Part shown: positions 33,319-41,497 of the stretch, piece after piece
How the letters are laid out: each line of letters starts with the position of its first letter
Position numbering within the stretch: the first letter of the stretch is position 1
Assembly (NCBI GenBank): GCA_902761955.1
Contig: CACWMM010000013.1
Span: forward strand, 1 to 44,742
From: Parafannyhessea sp902761955
GTDB taxonomy: Bacteria > Actinomycetota > Coriobacteriia > Coriobacteriales > Atopobiaceae
Direction: 5' to 3'
Length of the DNA stretch: 44,742 nucleotides
Notes under the pieces: generated by a model
Databases searched by the model: none
What the model saw: only the letters and a program-made list of their open reading frames with translations
What the model was told of the DNA's origin: nothing
Made by a program: the position numbers and the translations under genes

Positions 33319-34047
33319 CTAGAGTATCTTGTCCAGGAAGGCCTGGCAGCGCGGATTGTCAGGATGCGTGAAGAAGTGCTCGGGCGTGCCCTCCTCAAGG
33401 ATCTGGCCGTCCTCCATGAAGACGATGCGGTCGGCCACCTGGCGCGCGAAGCCCATCTCGTGCGTGACGCAGATCATGGTGATGTTCTCCTGAGCGAGCT
33501 CGACCATGACGTTTAGGACCTCGCTTACCATCTCTGGGTCGAGGGCGGAGGTGGGCTCGTCCAATAGCATGATGGGCTGCTTGGTGCAGAGCGCACGCGC
33601 TATGGCGACGCGCTGCTGCTGGCCGCCCGAGAGGTTCTGTGGGTACTCGTCGGCCTTGTGCGCAAGGCCCACCCTCTTGAGGTTGCGCATGGCCTCTGCC
33701 TCCGCCTCCTCGCGGGTCTTCTTCTGTAGCTTGATGGGCGCAAGCGTCAGGTTACCCATGACCGTCATGTTTGGATAGAGGTTGAACTGCTGGAACACCA
33801 TGGACGTGTACTTGCGCGTGACCTCGAGATGGTTCTTCTTGGTCATGAGCTCGCCATTGATGCGAACCTCTCCGCTCGAAGGCTCCTCAAGCCAGTTGAT
33901 CGAACGGATCAGCGTGGACTTGCCGGAACCTGACGGCCCGATGAGCACGACCTTCTCGCCCTCGCGCACGGAAAGGCTTACGTCCTTGAGCACGTGCAAG
34001 TCACCGAAGTACTTGTTCAGATGCACGATGTCAATCATGTTGGGCAT
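33319..34047 (-). CDS. Amino-acid ABC transporter ATP-binding protein
   Basis: A 242-residue GlnQ/HisP-type ATPase with Walker A GPSGSGKST, Q-loop, signature LSGGQQQR, Walker B LLDEPTSALD and the H-loop His in CVTHEMGF. The ATG at 34047 has GGAG eight bases upstream; the frame runs open to 34218 but the extra residues are basic and unlike the family. First gene of the operon; the binding protein starts eight bases after its stop. Confidence 0.95.
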   Translation of the reverse strand: MPNMIDIVHLNKYFGDLHVLKDVSLSVREGEKVVLIGPSGSGKSTLIRSINWLEEPSSGEVRINGELMTKKNHLEVTRKYTSMVFQQFNLYPNMTVMGNLTLAPIKLQKKTREEAEAEAMRNLKRVGLAHKADEYPQNLSGGQQQRVAIARALCTKQPIMLLDEPTSALDPEMVSEVLNVMVELAQENITMICVTHEMGFARQVADRIVFMEDGQILEEGTPEHFFTHPDNPRCQAFLDKIL

Positions 34048-34312
34048 GTGCCGGCTCCTTTCGCCGCGCTTCGCGGCATGCGTCATGCGACGACGTGCGG
34101 CCGTCGCGGACCTAGCGTTGAGGCTCCGGCGCGCTTGCGCCGTGGAGCCGCTGCGATTGAGCTGCGTTAAGAGGATGTGGCCATGCTGCATGCAGACACT
34201 CATGCTGGTACGAGCCACGAAACCTTATGTAATTCTGAACGAACGGAGGCAAGTTCGGTAAAAACTCTACAAGTAGGACACCTGCCTGACACGCAGACGC
34301 AAGCGCACGCTC

Positions 34313-34615
34313 CTAGACGCCGTCCTCAAGGCGCGACAGCACGGTGCGATAGCCACCCACTTCCCCGTTCAGGCACTTCGAGACGCGACTCACGGTCGTG
34401 GACGACGCTCCGGTCTTGCGCGACACGTCCACGTACGAACAGCCGTCAGAGAGCAGCGTGGCCACCTGAAGCCTCTGTGCCAGGTCCTCGATTTCCTTTG
34501 GGCTGCACACGTCCAAGAGAAAGGCGCGCGCCTCATTCGCATCGCCTAGCGACCCGAATGCCGCGAAAAGCCGTTCCTCCTCCTCGCGCAGCCTCTGCGC
34601 CTGTTCCTCTGTCAT
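34313..34615 (-). CDS. YerC/YecD-family TrpR-like regulator
   Basis: A 100-residue DNA-binding protein of the YerC/YecD group, related to the Trp repressor. The helix-turn-helix lies at about 48-80 (DLAQRLQVATLLSDGCSYVDVSRKTGASSTTVSRVSKCL). The signal it senses is unknown. It lies between the DUF2974 gene and the transporter operon, all on the minus strand, 265 bases before the ATPase start. A perfect AT-rich palindrome (34651-34666) lies just upstream of its start and could be an autoregulatory operator. Confidence 0.85.
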   Translation of the reverse strand: MTEEQAQRLREEEERLFAAFGSLGDANEARAFLLDVCSPKEIEDLAQRLQVATLLSDGCSYVDVSRKTGASSTTVSRVSKCLNGEVGGYRTVLSRLEDGV

Positions 34616-34650
34616 GTGCGCTCCTCGCGACAGCCGTCAAGTACAAACTA

Positions 34651-34666
34651 CTTTATCGCAATAAAG
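34651..34666 (-). promoter_or_regulatory. AT-rich palindrome at the TrpR-like gene promoter
   Basis: CTTTAT-CGCA-ATAAAG is a perfect inverted repeat 36 bases before the regulator's start codon and about 25 bases after the DUF2974 stop. It overlaps the likely promoter, so it may be an operator; it is too short and AT-rich for a good terminator. Confidence 0.4.
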
Positions 34667-34689
34667 CGTATCGTGTGTTACAACAGCGT

Positions 34690-35907
34690 TTATTCAGCAT
34701 GCAGCTGGCGACGAGGAAACGACACAGCGAGGCCACTCGCCGCATCGCGCGCGCTCTGGACAACCCCCTCGTACGCCTTGCGGACGACGTCGGACGTCCT
34801 CGCCGCTTGCTTTGCAACCACGCACTCCACAAGCTTCCACACCAGGCGTTTCGTCTGGTCGCTCGCCCCGTTTGCCGCGCTCATCACCTTTGGCAACCCC
34901 TCTCGGGACGTCACGTCGGTAAGCTTTGGGCCACCGGCCCCCAGAATATCGAAGAACTCGTTCGTGAATCGCTCACGCTCCCCCATGTCCACGGGCTCCA
35001 TCCACTCATCAAGCGCGGCGTCGAACGTGGCAGCGTCTGGGTCGAGCCCGTCAGCCAAGATGAGGTCAGAGGACGAGACCTGCCACGTGAGCGGGTCATG
35101 CTGCAGCATTCCCGAGCCCGTACTCGCGACGTACGCCCTTGGCTCCTCGGCACGGTCGAACAGTTGGCCTATGACGCTATATGCGGGCTGATAGCGTACG
35201 AACCTACCTCCGATAACGTCACGGGCGTCATGCACCACAACTCGTTCGTCCAAACCAGGTCCATCGAAGCTGTAGCAGCGAAGCACGTTTTTCGCAAGCG
35301 AAGGCACAGCAGACGCCACCGCGAATGAGGCGAGGTTTCCGCCCTTTGAATGCCCGCCCGCCATAAGCGGCTCCCCCGCAGCAACGGCAGCCCGCAACGC
35401 CCTGTCCAGATACTCCGCCGCCAGCTTCTGGGCACCCGTCACCTCGAAGCTCAGCATGAAGTCCTCTCGCCACCCGGCGATCGTGAGGTCGGTGCCACGA
35501 AACGACACGAAGCGCACGCCCTTGCCGCAACCCTCTACGGAATTCGGCGGAAGCATCACCTCAACGGCAGCAAACTGAACGGCGTTGTCGTAGTCCATCA
35601 CGTCCACGTATCGACCGATGTGCAAGCGTCCAAAGCGGCGGCTCTTGGCTACTGCGTCGATGTAGCGCGCGTCAATCGTGGCAAGTGACCTCACGTACGG
35701 CGCAACATCGCCTCCCGAACGCTCCATGAGCTCGCCCAAGGCCTCGCGCACCTCGACCGTCCCGCCAGATGCCTCGTTCGGAGTAAAACCGACAAGGTCG
35801 ATGTAGCTCAACGTCGCGAGCACCAAAGCGTCAACGTCGTTGAAGGGTCGCTCGGTAAAGCCTAGGTCACCTCGCCACTTTACGTAGTCGATCAGGTTTT
35901 CAGCCAC
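34690..35907 (-). CDS. DUF2974 (Mbeg1-like) alpha/beta-hydrolase-fold protein
   Basis: A 405-residue protein of the DUF2974 family. The start of the domain (IDYVKWRGDLGF) and the NDVDALVLATLSYIDL segment are diagnostic. The nucleophile elbow GGHSKGGNLA (Ser in GHSKG) is the lipase/esterase motif, so the protein may hydrolyse lipids or another ester, but no substrate is known. No signal peptide is seen, so it is probably cytoplasmic. I start at the GTG at 35907 with GGGAGG five bases before it. A TACCAT -10 lies 27 bases upstream. Confidence 0.8.
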   Translation of the reverse strand: MAENLIDYVKWRGDLGFTERPFNDVDALVLATLSYIDLVGFTPNEASGGTVEVREALGELMERSGGDVAPYVRSLATIDARYIDAVAKSRRFGRLHIGRYVDVMDYDNAVQFAAVEVMLPPNSVEGCGKGVRFVSFRGTDLTIAGWREDFMLSFEVTGAQKLAAEYLDRALRAAVAAGEPLMAGGHSKGGNLASFAVASAVPSLAKNVLRCYSFDGPGLDERVVVHDARDVIGGRFVRYQPAYSVIGQLFDRAEEPRAYVASTGSGMLQHDPLTWQVSSSDLILADGLDPDAATFDAALDEWMEPVDMGERERFTNEFFDILGAGGPKLTDVTSREGLPKVMSAANGASDQTKRLVWKLVECVVAKQAARTSDVVRKAYEGVVQSARDAASGLAVSFPRRQLHAE

Positions 35908-35934
35908 GTGCACCTCCCCACGCACTGTATCGAT

Positions 35935-35940
35935 ATGGTA
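35935..35940 (-). promoter_or_regulatory. -10 element of DUF2974 gene
   Basis: TACCAT on the minus strand, 27 bases before the GTG start. No clear -35 is seen. Confidence 0.3.
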
Positions 35941-35980
35941 GTGGAGCGAACGAGAAGAGCCTTATCTCTCGAGGTAGCAT

Positions 35981-36010
35981 CGGGGCGGCACCCGCATGGG
36001 CGCCGCCCCG
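35981..36010 (-). terminator. Terminator after alcohol dehydrogenase gene
   Basis: A perfect 9-bp GC stem (35981-35989 with 36002-36010) with a partly paired 12-base loop, 21 bases after the dehydrogenase stop. Confidence 0.75.
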
Positions 36011-36031
36011 CAAGATTCACTTCGCGACAGC

Positions 36032-37192
36032 TTATGCCATGATCTGACGGAACATGTCCTTCACCTGCTCGGGAGTAGCCTCGCGCGGGTTGCCGGGATA
36101 GCAGGCGTCGGCAAGAGCGTCAGACGCCAGCTGGTCGAGATCCTCCTCAACAAGACCCTTGCACGTCTTGGGGATACCGACGTCCTCGCCCAGCTTACGG
36201 ACGGCAGCGATTGCTGCGTCTGCAGCCTGCTCGTCCGTCATGCCCTCTTCGTACACGCCCATGGCGCGCGCGACGCCAGCTTGCTTGTGTGCGGCAACCG
36301 GCTTGTTGAACTCCATCGAGATGGGCAGCAGCATGGCGCAGGCAACGCCGTGCGGCGTATCGTAGTGCGCAGACAGCGTGTGCGCCATGGAGTGGTCGAT
36401 GCCGAGACCGACGTTCGAGAAGCCCATGCCAGCGATGTACTGGCCAAGCGCCATCTGCTCGCGACCGTGACCGGGCTTCTTGTCCTTTGCCTCCTGAACG
36501 GCGTCACGAAGGTTGTGGCTGATAATCTCGATGGCCTCGTAGTGGAACATGTCGGACATCTCCCACGCGCCCTTCGTGGTATAGCCCTCGATGGCGTGCG
36601 TGAGCGCGTCCATACCCGTAGATGCGGTAAGCCCAACCGGCATGGATGCCATCATGTCAGGGTCGACCACTGCTACGTCGGGGATGTCGTTCGTGTCGAC
36701 GCAGACGAACTTGCGCTCCTTCTCCGGGTCGGTAATCACGTAGTTGATGGTTACCTCAGCGGCCGTGCCAGCCGTGGTCGGAACCGCAATGGTGAAGACG
36801 GCGTGCTTCTTCGTGTCCGCAACGCCCTCAAGACTCTTGACATCCGCAAACTCGGGGTTGTTGGCGATGATGCCGATGGCCTTCGCCGTGTCCATCGCGG
36901 AGCCGCCGCCGATGGTCACGATCGCGCTCGCACCGCTCTTCTTGAATGCCTCCACGCCATCCTGCACGTTCTTGATCGTGGGGTTTGGCTTAACCTCGTC
37001 GTAGAGGTCCCACTTGATGCCAGCCTCGTCCAACAGGTCCGTCACCTTAGAGGTCACGCCGAACTTCACGAGGTCGGGGTCGGAGCTCACGAAAACGTGA
37101 TCAAAGCCACGCCGCTTAAGCTCACCCGGAATCTCCTTGATGGCCCCCGACCCGTGATAAGAGATGCCATTGAGAACGAACCTGTTCGCCAT
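36032..37192 (-). CDS. fucO: Iron-containing alcohol dehydrogenase, FucO-type lactaldehyde reductase
   Basis: A 386-residue group III alcohol dehydrogenase. It closely resembles E. coli FucO along its whole length, sharing segments such as NNPEFADV, TTAGTAAEVTINYVITD and ALGQYIAGMGFSNVGLG. FucO reduces lactaldehyde to 1,2-propanediol with NADH during fucose or rhamnose fermentation. The metal ligands are Asp195, His199, His267 and His281, and the NAD-binding GGGSAMD is at 95-101. Sugar genes of the fucose pathway are not nearby, so a general aldehyde reductase role is possible. GGAGG precedes the ATG. Codon use is more biased than in its neighbours, suggesting high expression. Confidence 0.9.
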   Translation of the reverse strand: MANRFVLNGISYHGSGAIKEIPGELKRRGFDHVFVSSDPDLVKFGVTSKVTDLLDEAGIKWDLYDEVKPNPTIKNVQDGVEAFKKSGASAIVTIGGGSAMDTAKAIGIIANNPEFADVKSLEGVADTKKHAVFTIAVPTTAGTAAEVTINYVITDPEKERKFVCVDTNDIPDVAVVDPDMMASMPVGLTASTGMDALTHAIEGYTTKGAWEMSDMFHYEAIEIISHNLRDAVQEAKDKKPGHGREQMALGQYIAGMGFSNVGLGIDHSMAHTLSAHYDTPHGVACAMLLPISMEFNKPVAAHKQAGVARAMGVYEEGMTDEQAADAAIAAVRKLGEDVGIPKTCKGLVEEDLDQLASDALADACYPGNPREATPEQVKDMFRQIMA

Positions 37193-37357
37193 GTTTCCTC
37201 CTCAGACGTTGAATGCTGCAGTCAACTCGCTCTTTTCGCGTAGTTTCAGCTATACCCTAACGCTTGATATACGAACATGTGTCCGCATCATCATCCGCGA
37301 ACGGCGGGTTATCCCCCGCGAACGTGATTCCCGGCATGTAATTCCCTGCACATACGA

Positions 37358-37391
37358 GAGAAGGGCACGTCCCCTTGGACGCGCCCTTCTC
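37358..37391 (-). terminator. Terminator after the broken NlpC/P60 gene
   Basis: A 15-bp stem with one G-T pair (37358-37372 with 37377-37391) and a four-base loop, 29 bases after the stop of the endopeptidase gene. Confidence 0.85.
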
Positions 37392-37420
37392 AGATAAGCA
37401 CATGTATGCTGACTTACCGC

Positions 37421-38574
37421 CTACACGGGAGAGCCGCACCTGGAGAAGCTGCTCACGCTGCCGTAGCCGATGCCCTGGCTGGGCGAGAACGCCTCGATCG
37501 TGGCGGAGCTGTGACCGATGCTGATGCCGGCGACGCTGTATGCATAGCTCGTGAGGCCTGAACAGTCGAACGTCCTCGAGCCAGGATTGCAGGCACCCCA
37601 GACGTACGTGCCGCCGACCATGCGCGTCGCCGCAGCGATCACGGTGTTGCGCCATGCGCCAGAGATGCCGGAGTTGCCCTTGTTGGAGCTGCTACCGGTG
37701 TTCGACGCAGAGCCGCTGTTGCCCTTGTTCGTGTTCGAGCCGGAGTTGGCGTTGCCCTTGTTCGTGTTCGAGCCGCCGCCAGCGTTTGAGTTAGAGCCAC
37801 CGTTGCCATTGTTCGTGTTCGAACCGGAGTTGGTGTTGCCCTTGTTCGTGTTCGAACCGGAGTTGGTGTTGCCCTTGTTCGAGTTCGAACCGGAGTTGTT
37901 GCTCTTGCCGGAGTCAGAGTTGCTCTGCGCGTTCGCATTGCCCTCGGACTTGTAGTACTCGCCACCGTTGGCCTGCGCCTTGGCGGCAGCCTCCTCGGCA
38001 GCCTTCTTCGCGGCTGCCTCGCGCGCCGCCTGCTCCTCCGCCAGGGCCTGCTGAACCTCGGCGCTCAGGCTGTTCACGTAGTCCTGGGCCTTCTGGGACT
38101 GCGCGTTCAGCGCCTCACTCTGGGTCTTCTTCTCGGCCACGAGCTTCTCCTGGGAGGCCTTCTGCTCCTCGAGCTCGGACTTCTGGGACGAGAGCTGATT
38201 CTCGAGCGTCTTGACGAGTCGGAGCCAAGCAGGATGCTCAGCAGGTCGGTGTCACCGTACTTGTAGTTCGCGGCAACGCGCTTGCTCAGGACGGCCTGCT
38301 TCTCCTTCAGCTCCGCCTGGGTCTTCTCGATGTCGGAGTTAAGGGAGTCGATCTTGGAGTTGGTCTGGTCGAGCTCGACCTTCGTCTGGTTCAGGTCCTC
38401 GGAGGCCTGCTCTGCCTTTGCGTAAAGGCTGTCCAGCTTCGCCTGTGCGTCGCTCAGCTGGGACTTCAGCTCGGAGCTGGAAGGAGTTGCGAGCGCAGGA
38501 ACTGCTGCGCCAGAGAAGACTAGCGTCGCGGAGAGTGCGGCAGCTATAGCTTTTTGGGCCTTATTTCGCTTCAA
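37421..38574 (-). pseudogene. Broken NlpC/P60 peptidoglycan endopeptidase
   Basis: Pieces of one secreted cell-wall hydrolase in two frames. The 5' part (38574 down to about 38220) begins at a TTG with a signal peptide ending near PALA, then a coiled coil (about 33-105) reading YKYGDTDLLSILLGSDS. The frame then breaks near 38213-38220. The coiled coil continues in the other frame (LVKTLENQLSSQKSELEEQK), then an Asn/Ser/Gly/Lys-rich linker and an NlpC/P60 domain with the catalytic FDCSGL. That domain is too short: the segment between the SIGHSSA and TIEAFSP stretches that should carry the catalytic His is missing. A promoter and terminator are still present. A sequencing error could explain the frameshift but not the short domain. 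Confidence 0.8.
37720..37910. repeat. 33-bp tandem repeats in the Asn/Ser/Gly linker
   Basis: Two exact 33-base units at 37812-37844 and 37845-37877 and a partial third to 37910; related, more diverged units continue back to about 37720. They encode repeats like SGSNTNKGNTN. Confidence 0.85.
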
Positions 38575-38832
38575 AACCCGCCTCTTTCGTATTGCATCGT
38601 CGTTTGTAAGGTCCCGAAGATTCTATCATTTTGGGAGCGTCGCTTCTTGAAATCCGCCCCGCGCACGGCGTCACGAACCCGGGACGCCCATGCCGATCCA
38701 CGTCGCCCCCGCATGCGAGAAAGGCACCTTTTACCAGATGACACGCAGGTTTTTAGGTGCCCTCAAGCGGTCCCAAAGCAGGCGTTCAGCGTCATGGGGG
38801 CTTCGTGAATGTGCAGACAATTTGGAGCAGTT
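38575..38832. other. Divergent promoter gap between NlpC and YdcF-like genes
   Basis: 258 bases. It holds the extended -10 of the NlpC gene at its left end. I see no gene, terminator or known RNA in the rest. Confidence 0.4.
38620..38628 (-). promoter_or_regulatory. Extended -10 of the NlpC/P60 gene
   Basis: TGATAGAAT on the minus strand gives an extended -10 (TG-A-TAGAAT), 45 bases before the TTG start. Confidence 0.4.
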
Positions 38833-39795
38833 ATGAACAAACGCGCAGCTAAACCCTCAAGTCACCCTCAAGAGTCCGCACGCAAGGCGCACGGGGCTGC
38901 CACCATGCGCCACACGCGAACCTCCACGCTCGAGGGCTCCGAGCTCCGCTGGCGCTCCGCGGTATATGCCGTCTGTGCGGTCTCGCTCGCGCTTGGTGTC
39001 ACGATTCTTGCATGCGCGTTTCCCGACGGAGCATCGCGCCCAAGCACGTACCTTTGGGTTGCCTGCGCGCTTGCCTTCGCGACGCTTACCGCCTCGAACG
39101 CAGCCTACCTCGCGCGGCACCCAGGCCGTCCCACCATCGGCATGATGCCCGTTGCCGTCGCCTCCGCCGGGGCCGCGGCCGCTCCCCTCGCGGCGTCCGC
39201 GACGGGCTCCGCGGCACCGCTTCGGACGTGCGCGATCGTGGCGCTTGCGCTGGGCGTCGCCTGCGTCGCCGTGTTTGGGTGCTTGTTTGTAAAGATGCGC
39301 GCGGCATACGCAAACGCGCCCGCGCCGGGCGAGAAGAGCGTGCTCATAGTGCTTGGTGCCGCCGTGCGCAGTGGCAGGCCGTGCCAGACGCTGGCCCGAA
39401 GGCTCGACGTGGCCGCAGACCTCCTGCTTGGACATCCGCACCGCATGGCCGTGCTCACGGGTGGCGCGTCCGCCGCACGGCCGAGCGAGCCGACGGAGGC
39501 GGAGGCCATGGCCCGCTACCTGCGGGAGTGCGGGGTGCCAGAGACGCAGCTCCTGCTGGAGCCACGTGCCGCAAACACCAGGCAGAACGTGTCCTTCTCG
39601 CTCGAGGTGGTGCGCGAGGCGGGGCTTGCAGGACGACAGCTGTGCGTGGTGTCGAACGACTACCACCTGTGGCGTGCGCTGCGCTGCGCGCGTCGGCAGG
39701 GCGCGGAGCTCGTGCCCGTGGCCGCGCGCACGCCGCGCGTGAGCGCCCTCCAGCAGTGGTGCCGGGAGGCGCTCACGATCCTTGCGGGGCGCTAG
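38833..39795 (+). CDS. DUF218/YdcF-family membrane protein (ElyC/SanA-like)
   Basis: A 320-residue protein with about four membrane helices in the first half and a C-terminal DUF218 domain (from about 168: VLIVLGAAVRSGRPCQTLARRLD). The motifs GGASAARPSEPTEAEAM, LLEPRAANTRQN and VVSNDYHLWRAL are typical of this family, whose members (SanA, ElyC, YdcF) are tied to envelope integrity. The biochemical function is not settled. The ATG at 38833 has GGAG five bases before it; an earlier GTG is in frame. It is convergent with gatB, separated by a tandem-repeat array. Confidence 0.82.
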   Translation: MNKRAAKPSSHPQESARKAHGAATMRHTRTSTLEGSELRWRSAVYAVCAVSLALGVTILACAFPDGASRPSTYLWVACALAFATLTASNAAYLARHPGRPTIGMMPVAVASAGAAAAPLAASATGSAAPLRTCAIVALALGVACVAVFGCLFVKMRAAYANAPAPGEKSVLIVLGAAVRSGRPCQTLARRLDVAADLLLGHPHRMAVLTGGASAARPSEPTEAEAMARYLRECGVPETQLLLEPRAANTRQNVSFSLEVVREAGLAGRQLCVVSNDYHLWRALRCARRQGAELVPVAARTPRVSALQQWCREALTILAGR

Positions 39796-39797
39796 GC

Positions 39798-39857
39798 GGC
39801 TGTAGCACGCGGGGCTGCAGCGCGTGGGGCTGCAGCACGTGGGGCTGCAGCGCGTGG
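39798..39857. repeat. 15-bp tandem repeat array, four copies
   Basis: Four adjacent 15-base units (39798, 39813, 39828, 39843) of the type GGCTGCAGCRCGTGG with one to three changes. They fill most of the 82-base gap between the convergent ydcF-like and gatB genes. No obvious hairpin terminator exists there. Confidence 0.9.
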
Positions 39858-39877
39858 AGCCGTTGTGCGTGACAGCG

Positions 39878-41497
39878 CTATGCCTCCAGCTTCTGGCGAA
39901 GCAGCTGGTTGAAGAGCTTCGGGTTGCCCTGGCCGCGGCTCGCCTTCATGCACTGGCCCACCAGGTAGCCCACGACCTTCTTGTTGCCGTCGTGGTACTG
40001 CCGCACCTGGTCGGTGCAGCGCGCGAGCACCTCGTCCACCACGGGCTCGAGCGCGGAGGTGTCCGTGACCTGGCGCATGCCGCGCGCGTCCACCACGGCC
40101 TCGGGGTCCTCGTCCGTGCCGTCCACGGCATCGAGCACCTCGCGCGCCTGGGCGAAGGTGATCGCGTCGGTCGCAAGCAGCGCGGAGAGCGACGCCACCT
40201 GCGCCGCCGTGACGCCCGCGTGGCCGGGCACGAGGTTGACGATCACGTTCGCGACGGTCGAGACGAGCTTGGCCGCGTCCTTCTCGCCCGCCGCGTCCTT
40301 CTCGCCCGCGGCGTCCTTCTCGCCCCTCTTGCCCGCAGCGTTCTTCTTGGCAGCGGCGTTTGCCGCGGCGACGGCGTCCTCGAACAGGGCGGCCGTCTGC
40401 GGGTCGCCCGCGATCTGGCGGGCGTCGGCGCGCTTGAGGCCCAGCTCCGCCACGTAGCGGGCCGCCTTCGCGTCCGGGAGCTCCGGTATGCGGGCACGGG
40501 CCTCCTCGATGAAGTCGTCCGTCAGGTCGAACGGCGCGAGGTCTGGGTCCGGGAACAGGCGGTAGTCGTCCGCGGTCTCCTTCACGCGCATGACGACGGT
40601 GCGCCGGCGGCTGGGCTCCCAGTGGCGGGTCTCCTGGTAGATGATGCCGCCCTCCTCGAGCACCTCCGCCTGGCGGCAGATCTCGTACTCCAGCGCGTCG
40701 TGCAGGCTCTTGAACGAGTTGATGTTCTTCATCTCGGCCTTGGTGCCAAGGCTGGTCTCGCCGCGGCGGCGCAGGCTGATGTTGCCGTCGCAGCGCATGG
40801 AGCCGTTCTCGAGCGAGCAGTCGCTGATGCCGAGCGTCTTGAACGTCTGCTGCAGCTTCTCCATGAACAGGCGGGCCTCCTCCGGCGTGCGGAGGTCGGG
40901 CTCCGTCACGAGCTCGATGAGCGGCGTGCCGCAGCGGTTGTAGTCGATGAACGACTCGGACGCGCCGGTGATGCGACCCTCCTCGCCGCCGGAGTGGACC
41001 ATCTTCGCGGCGTCCTCCTCCATGTGGATGCGCAGGATGCGGATGGGCACCGTGTACGAGCCGTCGTCCGCGCGCTCGATGGGGGTCTGGCCGTCCGCGG
41101 CGACGTCCTCCCACGACGGGCGCTCCGCGGCGCCGGCGCCCTCGACCTCGAGGTCCAGGTGGCCGTGCATGCAGAACGCGACCGGGCCCTGCGTGGTCTG
41201 GAAGTTCTTGGCCATGTCCGGATAGAAGTAGTGCTTGCGATAGAACATGGAGTGCTTCATGATCTGGCAGTTGGTGGCAAGGCCCGCCATCACGATGGAC
41301 TGGATGGCCTTGCGGTTGGGCACCGGCAGCGCGCCAGGCATGCCCAGGCAGACGGGGCACACGTTGGTGTTGGGCGGGTCGTCGTGCGACAGGCGGCAGT
41401 TGCAGAACATCTTGGTGTCGAGCGCGGTGAGCTCCGTGTGCACCTCGAGGCCGATCACGGCCTCCCAGTCCTTGAGGACGTCCTCGAGCTTCCTCAT
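39878..41497 (-). CDS. gatB: Aspartyl/glutamyl-tRNA amidotransferase subunit B
   Basis: The 539-residue subunit that activates Glu-tRNA(Gln) or Asp-tRNA(Asn) for amidation by GatA. The GLEVHTEL start and the zinc-site cysteines Cys32, Cys34, Cys47 and Cys50 (CNC and CPVC) are present, as are SLENGSMRCDGNIS and the C-terminal YqeY-like tail domain ending VGQCMKASRGQGNPKLFNQLL. About 391-408 it carries an extra GEKDAA repeat, an insertion in the helical domain not usual for GatB. A GTG at 41500 directly before the ATG at 41497 is an alternative start; either overlaps the gatA stop. Last gene of gatCAB. Confidence 0.96.
   Translation of the reverse strand: MRKLEDVLKDWEAVIGLEVHTELTALDTKMFCNCRLSHDDPPNTNVCPVCLGMPGALPVPNRKAIQSIVMAGLATNCQIMKHSMFYRKHYFYPDMAKNFQTTQGPVAFCMHGHLDLEVEGAGAAERPSWEDVAADGQTPIERADDGSYTVPIRILRIHMEEDAAKMVHSGGEEGRITGASESFIDYNRCGTPLIELVTEPDLRTPEEARLFMEKLQQTFKTLGISDCSLENGSMRCDGNISLRRRGETSLGTKAEMKNINSFKSLHDALEYEICRQAEVLEEGGIIYQETRHWEPSRRRTVVMRVKETADDYRLFPDPDLAPFDLTDDFIEEARARIPELPDAKAARYVAELGLKRADARQIAGDPQTAALFEDAVAAANAAAKKNAAGKRGEKDAAGEKDAAGEKDAAKLVSTVANVIVNLVPGHAGVTAAQVASLSALLATDAITFAQAREVLDAVDGTDEDPEAVVDARGMRQVTDTSALEPVVDEVLARCTDQVRQYHDGNKKVVGYLVGQCMKASRGQGNPKLFNQLLRQKLEA
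40275..40328. repeat. 18-bp tandem repeat, three copies, inside gatB
   Basis: Units at 40275-40292, 40293-40310 and 40311-40328 with few differences. They encode the repeated EKDAAG of the GatB insertion and keep the frame. Confidence 0.92.

Noticed and set aside
37268..37281. CGAACATGTGTCCG upstream of fucO as a third SOS box
   Set aside because: One half-site has a mismatch (GTCC for GTTC) in a key position, and it is too far from the start.
38205..38230. Programmed ribosomal frameshift in the NlpC/P60 gene
   Set aside because: No slippery heptamer or downstream structure is visible, and the catalytic domain is also damaged.
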